Positions 59,820 to 64,000 of a stretch of DNA of 64,000 nucleotides are shown piece after piece. The position numbers were made by a program, and so were the translations under genes. Under the pieces are notes generated by a model. That model was not told where the DNA came from and made no database searches. It saw nothing but the letters and a program-made list of their open reading frames with translations. Position 1 is the stretch's first letter; each line of letters starts with the position of its first letter. Source of the DNA: Thiofilum sp039797965 (GTDB taxonomy: Bacteria > Pseudomonadota > Gammaproteobacteria > Thiotrichales > Thiotrichaceae); contig JBDKGX010000003.1 of assembly GCA_039797965.1 (NCBI GenBank), positions 1 to 64,000 of the forward strand. The letters run 5' to 3'.

Positions 59820-60721
59820 AGCTTCGTTTAAAACCTGATTGGTTTTCGTGGCGTTATCATGTGCAATATCCACTCTTGGCACGTTTACCTTTAAGCCTAG
59901 GTTATAAAGCGGCTAAATACTCTAGTCAGTATTGGCGAGCACGGCAGTTGGGGGGGCTGGAGATTGTCCGTGAGCAAATGCGTATTACCTTTCCACACGC
60001 AACAGAGTCACAAATTGACCAATGGTTAGTGGAGTACTCGCGTATGGTGGAATATGAAGCCTTGGATACTTGGCATTTGAATAATCCTAAAGCTATTCAA
60101 AACGGGGTGACTTTGCGGGATTTTGAGCCAATTGAAGCGGCAAAGCACCAAGGTCGGCGAGTACTGTTGACAGGGGGACATATAGGGCGTTTTTGGTTGG
60201 CGGGGTCTGCAATGGCGGCACGCGGTTTTAAAGTAGGTACTTTGACCCGTGATAATGAAACAGCAAATAGTCACCATTTACATGTAGCCGAATATCAGTT
60301 TCGTTGCTGGAAATTGCAGCGGTTAAAAGCTAGCCTCGGTGGTACTTTTTTAGTCGAAGGTAATCTAGTACGCCCACTGTATCAGGCTTTGGATGAGGAG
60401 TTGATTACCCTACTATTTGATGTGCCCTATGCACAAAATCAGCGCGGGGGCGTGACAGTTTCCTTTCTAAACGGTACTATAAAAGTGCCGGTTGGTATTT
60501 ACAAAATTGCAAAAAAAACACAGGCACTGATTGCGCCATTTTATATGCGTGATCTATGGGATGGGGGGGTAATAGCAGAATTTTCATCTTTGCTAGACCC
60601 AGACAAATATAATGAAGAGGAATGCATGAATTTATTAGCCTCCCAACTAAGTGCCGAAATCACTAAGGCGCCTAGTCAATGGTGGTTATGGGCAGCACTT
60701 CCTCTGCTGCGAAGAGCATAG
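59816..60721 (+). CDS. LpxL-like acyltransferase-fold protein lacking the catalytic acid
   Basis: A 301-residue protein with the lipid A acyltransferase layout: N-terminal LLARLPLSLGYKAAKYSSQYWRAR, VREQMRITFPHATESQIDQW, then VLLTGGHIGRFWLAG at the position of the HX4(D/E) motif. His122 is kept but the fifth following residue is Trp127, not Asp or Glu. Compare HFTSLE in lpxL of the same window. FDVPYAQNQRGGVTVSFLNG and IAPFYMRDLWDGG follow. It overlaps the wzt-like gene by four bases. It may acylate or recognise a glycan with altered chemistry, or be a non-catalytic scaffold. No N-terminal membrane helix is clear. Confidence 0.8.
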   Translation: MKLRLKPDWFSWRYHVQYPLLARLPLSLGYKAAKYSSQYWRARQLGGLEIVREQMRITFPHATESQIDQWLVEYSRMVEYEALDTWHLNNPKAIQNGVTLRDFEPIEAAKHQGRRVLLTGGHIGRFWLAGSAMAARGFKVGTLTRDNETANSHHLHVAEYQFRCWKLQRLKASLGGTFLVEGNLVRPLYQALDEELITLLFDVPYAQNQRGGVTVSFLNGTIKVPVGIYKIAKKTQALIAPFYMRDLWDGGVIAEFSSLLDPDKYNEEECMNLLASQLSAEITKAPSQWWLWAALPLLRRA

Positions 60722-60727
60722 ACAATA

Positions 60728-61696
60728 ATGAAACATCTGGAAAGTGCAGCGCTGGCGACTATTGACCTCTCAGCTAATCATTCTCATGCACAAATCATTA
60801 AACGAGTGCCTCGTTACGCACGAGTACTGGAGTTGGGTTGTGCTGGCGGCGAAATGTCCGAATTACTCAAAAGTATGTGCCAAGCCTCCGTGATTGGTTT
60901 TGACAAAAATCCGCAATTAGCATGGCGAGCACAACGCTTTTGTGATTATGTATTTACCGAAGATTTAGACAATCCTCACAGTCTTGATGCCCTAGAAGGT
61001 GAAAAGTTTGATGTGGTTACTTTGGTCGATGTGCTGGAGCACTTGCAAAATCCACTGGAGCTATTAGAGCGTATTAAACCGTTGTTATTAGATGAAGGTG
61101 AAGTACTGTTATCAGTGCCGAATGTGGCGCACGCCTCGGTACGTTTAGAGCTATTGGCGGGTAACTTTGTCTATGAACAAACAGGCATTTTGGATCAAAC
61201 CCATTTACGCTTTTTTACCCTTGATAGCCTCCGAGCGCTCATTAAACAATCCGGCTTTTATATCGCCGATATTGATTGCACGTGGAATGATGTTGCAGAC
61301 AATGTCATCAGAGACTCACTCGCAAAAATGGGAGTCGAAACTACGCCTGAAGTACTTGCTAAATTCCACGCACCTGAGGCTATGGCTTATCAATTTATTA
61401 TGTCCCTACGACTCAATATGCATAACCAGCAAGAGGATCAAGCTATTGATGATGAAAAGTTTAAACCTTTGCTAGCATCCAATTTAGCGTGGGGACGGAT
61501 GCAAGAAAATTTACAAATGCAAACCCAAGTTATTAAAGGCTTGGAAATTCAGCTCGATCATTGCAAAACTCAATTACAACAATTAACGCAAGACTATCAG
61601 CGCACCCGTGCCGAACTCGATGAAGTCCATTCTACCCGTAGTTGGCAGATGGTTCGCCGTGCGGCAAGTTTATGGCGGGGTACGCTCAATAACTGA
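60728..61696 (+). CDS. SAM-dependent methyltransferase with C-terminal coiled coil
   Basis: Class I methyltransferase: VLELGCAGGEMSELLKSM is the SAM loop, VIGFDKNPQLAWRAQ the acidic strand and FDVVTLVDVLEHLQNPLELLERIKPLL the post-motif; QTHLRFFTLDSL is common in glycan methyltransferases. From about residue 250 a coiled coil (MQTQVIKGLEIQLDHCKTQL) leads to STRSWQMVRRAASLWRG, a short terminal motif frequent in polysaccharide enzymes. Length 322 residues. In Wzm/Wzt systems terminal methylation can cap the chain; that role is inference. Confidence 0.88.
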   Translation: MKHLESAALATIDLSANHSHAQIIKRVPRYARVLELGCAGGEMSELLKSMCQASVIGFDKNPQLAWRAQRFCDYVFTEDLDNPHSLDALEGEKFDVVTLVDVLEHLQNPLELLERIKPLLLDEGEVLLSVPNVAHASVRLELLAGNFVYEQTGILDQTHLRFFTLDSLRALIKQSGFYIADIDCTWNDVADNVIRDSLAKMGVETTPEVLAKFHAPEAMAYQFIMSLRLNMHNQQEDQAIDDEKFKPLLASNLAWGRMQENLQMQTQVIKGLEIQLDHCKTQLQQLTQDYQRTRAELDEVHSTRSWQMVRRAASLWRGTLNN

Positions 61697-61712
61697 GCGA
61701 GGTATAACAATA

Positions 61713-62888
61713 ATGTCAACTAGGGCTGTTGTCAGTGTGGTCATCCCTGCGTATAACCATGCGCAATGGATTGGCTTGGCTATTCAATCGGTACTGGAGC
61801 AAACCTTTCAAGATTGGGAGCTGATTATTATTGATGATGCTTCCACCGATGCGACGTGGGAGGTCATACACACTTTTACCGATCCCCGTATGCGGGTGGA
61901 GCGTCACAGTACAAATCAAGGGGCAGCACATACCTTAAACCAAGGCTTGAATCAGGCAACTGGTGAGTACTTGGCTATTTTAAACTCGGATGATACTTGG
62001 CATCCTGAGCGTTTAGAGCATTTTCTGGCATTAGCCCAACATCAGGGGGCAGAGTTTATTGCCTCTAACGCTAGAGTTGAGTACTCGCAGCAGAGTACTG
62101 AGCCGAAATGGCAAAGTGAGTTTTTGCAGTGGTATCAAGAGTTACAAAGTGAGCTGTACACCAGTCGCGATTTTCTTACTACTCTAGTGAAAGGTAATTT
62201 CCTTCTCACCACCTCTAACTTCTTTTTTAAACGAGAAGTGTGGGAGTACTTGAAAGCATTTCAGGACTTACGCTATGTACATGATTATGAGTTTGTTTTG
62301 AGAGTCTGTGAGGCAGGCTTTTTAACGGCTTATAGCCCTGAAATCCTCTTGGCATATCGCCAGCACGATAGCAATACGATCAACGAAGCACCAGCCCAAG
62401 CGGTCTATGAGCATTTAAATATGTTGTATAGCTGGTTGTCACGCCTGCCCACACGCCTAGATCAACGGGGCTGGCAAAATCTTACTACCCAACTGACTGA
62501 TTTACAAACGATGTTGCATGGTGAGTGGTGCGCGAAATTACATAGCTCTTTGGTACAAAAAGAGCAGGTGCTTTTTGCCATTATTGCCGAGCGTGATGCG
62601 CTGGTAAAACAGCAACAACAATGGATTGCTGATCGAGATGTTTGGGTTAAAGAGCGTGATCAAGTCATTGAGCAAAACCTTAAAGTGATTGAAGATCAGC
62701 ACCTATGGATAACTGAGCGTGATCAGTGGGTTAAAGAACGTGACCAACTGATTGAAAGCCTAGAAATAGAGTTAATGCAATTACGCCAAAGTCTTGGCTA
62801 CAAATTATCACGGGGTATTAAAAAACCCATGTATGCCATGCGCCATTTATTAACGAGACAAGGCTATGCCGGACAAGCTACGCCTTAA
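61713..62888 (+). CDS. family 2 glycosyltransferase with coiled-coil tail
   Basis: GT-A fold transferase: VVSVVIPAYNHAQWIGLAIQ, FQDWELIIIDDASTDATWEV, ATGEYLAILNSDDTWHPERL (donor-metal DxD-like ND) and FVHDYEF-type acceptor segment RYVHDYEFVLRVCEAGF. After about residue 285 a heptad region with a repeated WxxERDxWVKERDQ element leads to LRQSLGYKLSRGIKKPM. The ATG at 61713 opens directly on the first strand; a start at 61608 would lie inside the preceding gene. Length 391 residues. It overlaps the following HAD gene by 23 bases. Confidence 0.9.
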   Translation: MSTRAVVSVVIPAYNHAQWIGLAIQSVLEQTFQDWELIIIDDASTDATWEVIHTFTDPRMRVERHSTNQGAAHTLNQGLNQATGEYLAILNSDDTWHPERLEHFLALAQHQGAEFIASNARVEYSQQSTEPKWQSEFLQWYQELQSELYTSRDFLTTLVKGNFLLTTSNFFFKREVWEYLKAFQDLRYVHDYEFVLRVCEAGFLTAYSPEILLAYRQHDSNTINEAPAQAVYEHLNMLYSWLSRLPTRLDQRGWQNLTTQLTDLQTMLHGEWCAKLHSSLVQKEQVLFAIIAERDALVKQQQQWIADRDVWVKERDQVIEQNLKVIEDQHLWITERDQWVKERDQLIESLEIELMQLRQSLGYKLSRGIKKPMYAMRHLLTRQGYAGQATP

Positions 62889-64000
62889 ATCGTGGCAGAC
62901 CATTCAGCATTGGTTACAGCCGCGCTTAGTTAAAAATCAAGTACAAGTCGTGTCATTAGATATTTTTGACACGCTGTTGGCGCGTATGGATTTACCGGAA
63001 AATATCCAACGCCAAGTGTGCCAGCAATTAGCGGGTAAAGTACTTCATGCTACTACAGAGCAAGTTTGGCAAGCTCGTCAATGTGCTGAAAAAACGCTAC
63101 GCCAGCAAACTCTCAATCAGGGTTTAGACCACGAATGTCGCTTTTCTGAGCTAGTTCCCTTATGGATTAAAATTTGGGTCGGGTATGAAGACCCCGCATT
63201 AATCAGTACTGCTATTGAGTTAGAGCTAAAAGCTGAAAGTACGGCACTTTATATCAAGCGCGGCGTACTCGATTTTTTACAATGGTTACAAGGCTTTAAC
63301 ATTAAAGTACTTGCGATTTCTGATATGTATTTGGATGGCAAGTACTTACACGCATTACTAGACCAGTTGAATTTGACAGAGTACTTTGCAGCGATCTACG
63401 TCTCCAGTGACAGCGGTTTGGGCAAGTACTCCGGACGATTATTTCAACACATTCAAAGTACTCAAGAACTTGAATACAAAAGCTGGGTACACATGGGTGA
63501 TAATCCCCACTCTGACCGTTTAAAGCCTTGTGAATTAGGTATTCAGGGCATTTGGCTAGACGAATACGCTGAGCAAAGACGCATTAAACATCAACGGATT
63601 AATGCCCAAATGGCAACGCAGGGTGGGATTTGGCAAGGACAGCATTTTTTTAATCAAATTAATGAAGTACTCCACTCTAAACCTGCTCAAAAACAGCCAT
63701 TAGCAGAGTACTTTAATTATGGGCGCGATGTTTTGGGTGTAGCGTTTAGTAGTTTTATGTTGGGGCTACTGGAGCGTTTGGAACAGACTAAACCGGATTG
63801 TGTATTTTTTATTGCTCGTGATGGGTTTTTGTTTCAGCAAATGTTGCAGCAAAGTACTCATCATTATGAACATCGCTATTTATATTTATCTCGCCAAGTT
63901 ATTGCCGCTGCGTCTGTAGCGAATGGCTTGACGCTGCAACAAGCCCAAGTCGCTTTTTATAATCCAAAGCAACAGGGCTTAAGCTCGATTTTTAAAGTGT
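62866..64000 (+). CDS. HAD-superfamily hydrolase-like protein, C-terminus outside window
   Basis: An open frame from ATG 62866 to the right edge (378 codons seen, no stop). HAD motif I is VVSLDIFDTLLAR, motif II region LAISDMYLDGKYL and motif III WVHMGDNPHSDRLKP. This is the DIFDTL family common inside polysaccharide gene clusters. A second part (FFIARDGFLFQQMLQQ, YLYLSRQVIAAAS) follows, so the complete protein is larger than a simple phosphatase. The start overlaps the glycosyltransferase end. AGTACT is dense here, about ten copies in 1.1 kb. Confidence 0.85.
   Translation, partial: MPDKLRLKSWQTIQHWLQPRLVKNQVQVVSLDIFDTLLARMDLPENIQRQVCQQLAGKVLHATTEQVWQARQCAEKTLRQQTLNQGLDHECRFSELVPLWIKIWVGYEDPALISTAIELELKAESTALYIKRGVLDFLQWLQGFNIKVLAISDMYLDGKYLHALLDQLNLTEYFAAIYVSSDSGLGKYSGRLFQHIQSTQELEYKSWVHMGDNPHSDRLKPCELGIQGIWLDEYAEQRRIKHQRINAQMATQGGIWQGQHFFNQINEVLHSKPAQKQPLAEYFNYGRDVLGVAFSSFMLGLLERLEQTKPDCVFFIARDGFLFQQMLQQSTHHYEHRYLYLSRQVIAAASVANGLTLQQAQVAFYNPKQQGLSSIFKV

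Noticed and set aside
1..64000. AGTACT copies as scattered remains of a transposon or REP element
   Set aside because: No conserved sequence extends beyond the flanking bases of the hexamer, and copies lie within essential genes in all frames.

Overview
The window reads as chromosome of a moderately AT-rich gammaproteobacterium. The housekeeping neighbourhoods (glmU-glmS; envC-ctpA; rhodanese-grx-trx-secB-gpsA; protein-isoaspartate-methyltransferase-like gene-rhodanese-tolC) and the proteins match that class. The sulfur, redox and molybdenum genes and the envelope-glycan genes would suit a filamentous sulfur bacterium of the Thiotrichaceae. That placement is inference, since no rRNA or marker tree is available. 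I saw no tRNA, rRNA, insertion sequence, phage or CRISPR array. The most unusual property is at nucleotide level. The palindrome AGTACT occurs about 185 times by eye count, against roughly 19 expected from base composition. It falls in all reading frames and in intergenic hairpins, like the highly iterated palindromes of cyanobacteria.

Layout, left part. At 1-198 is the N-terminal part of a zinc-ribbon protein. 437-3642 holds glmU-glmS (UDP-GlcNAc precursor supply), followed by a SulP anion transporter. On the minus strand, envC, ctpA and moaC run as one unit; ctpA carries an in-frame TAA at codon 228. A persulfide-sensor-like ArsR regulator at 9215 precedes a thiol-redox and metabolism run: membrane rhodanese, grxC, trxC, secB, gpsA, gshB, an OsmC protein and speD. 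After an NlpC/P60 hydrolase, a Mo-bisMGD oxidoreductase diverges from a thioredoxin-mobA-mobB-moaD-moaE operon that makes its cofactor.

Middle part. TRIC-family and MFS membrane proteins are followed by a secreted protein with a 24-bp tandem repeat (PVPTPEPT unit) and a Kazal-type secreted inhibitor. Next come the methyltransferase-rhodanese-tolC group, a general amino-acid ABC transporter (aapJQMP) with a candidate sigma-54 promoter, and a zinc cluster (zur, ZrgA-like DUF2796 protein, ABC ATPase and permease). Then follow ung, an NRDE protein, a patatin-like type V secreted phospholipase, a TatD nuclease, an aldehyde dehydrogenase operon with a divergent GAF-domain regulator, and an NAD salvage operon (nadM-nudix, nadV, HNH gene).

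Right part. lpxL and slyD lead into a run of small lineage-specific envelope genes. A partial type II secretion locus (gspL, gspM, gspC/N-like, gspD, lipoprotein) carries none of the gspE-K genes. It is followed by a 500-residue secreted protein of unknown function and then by a tightly packed glycan operon: PpiC isomerase, Wzm/Wzt-type exporter, LpxL-like acyltransferase lacking its catalytic acid, methyltransferase, glycosyltransferase and a HAD protein cut by the window end. This operon looks like an undescribed surface-glycan or sheath assembly and export unit.
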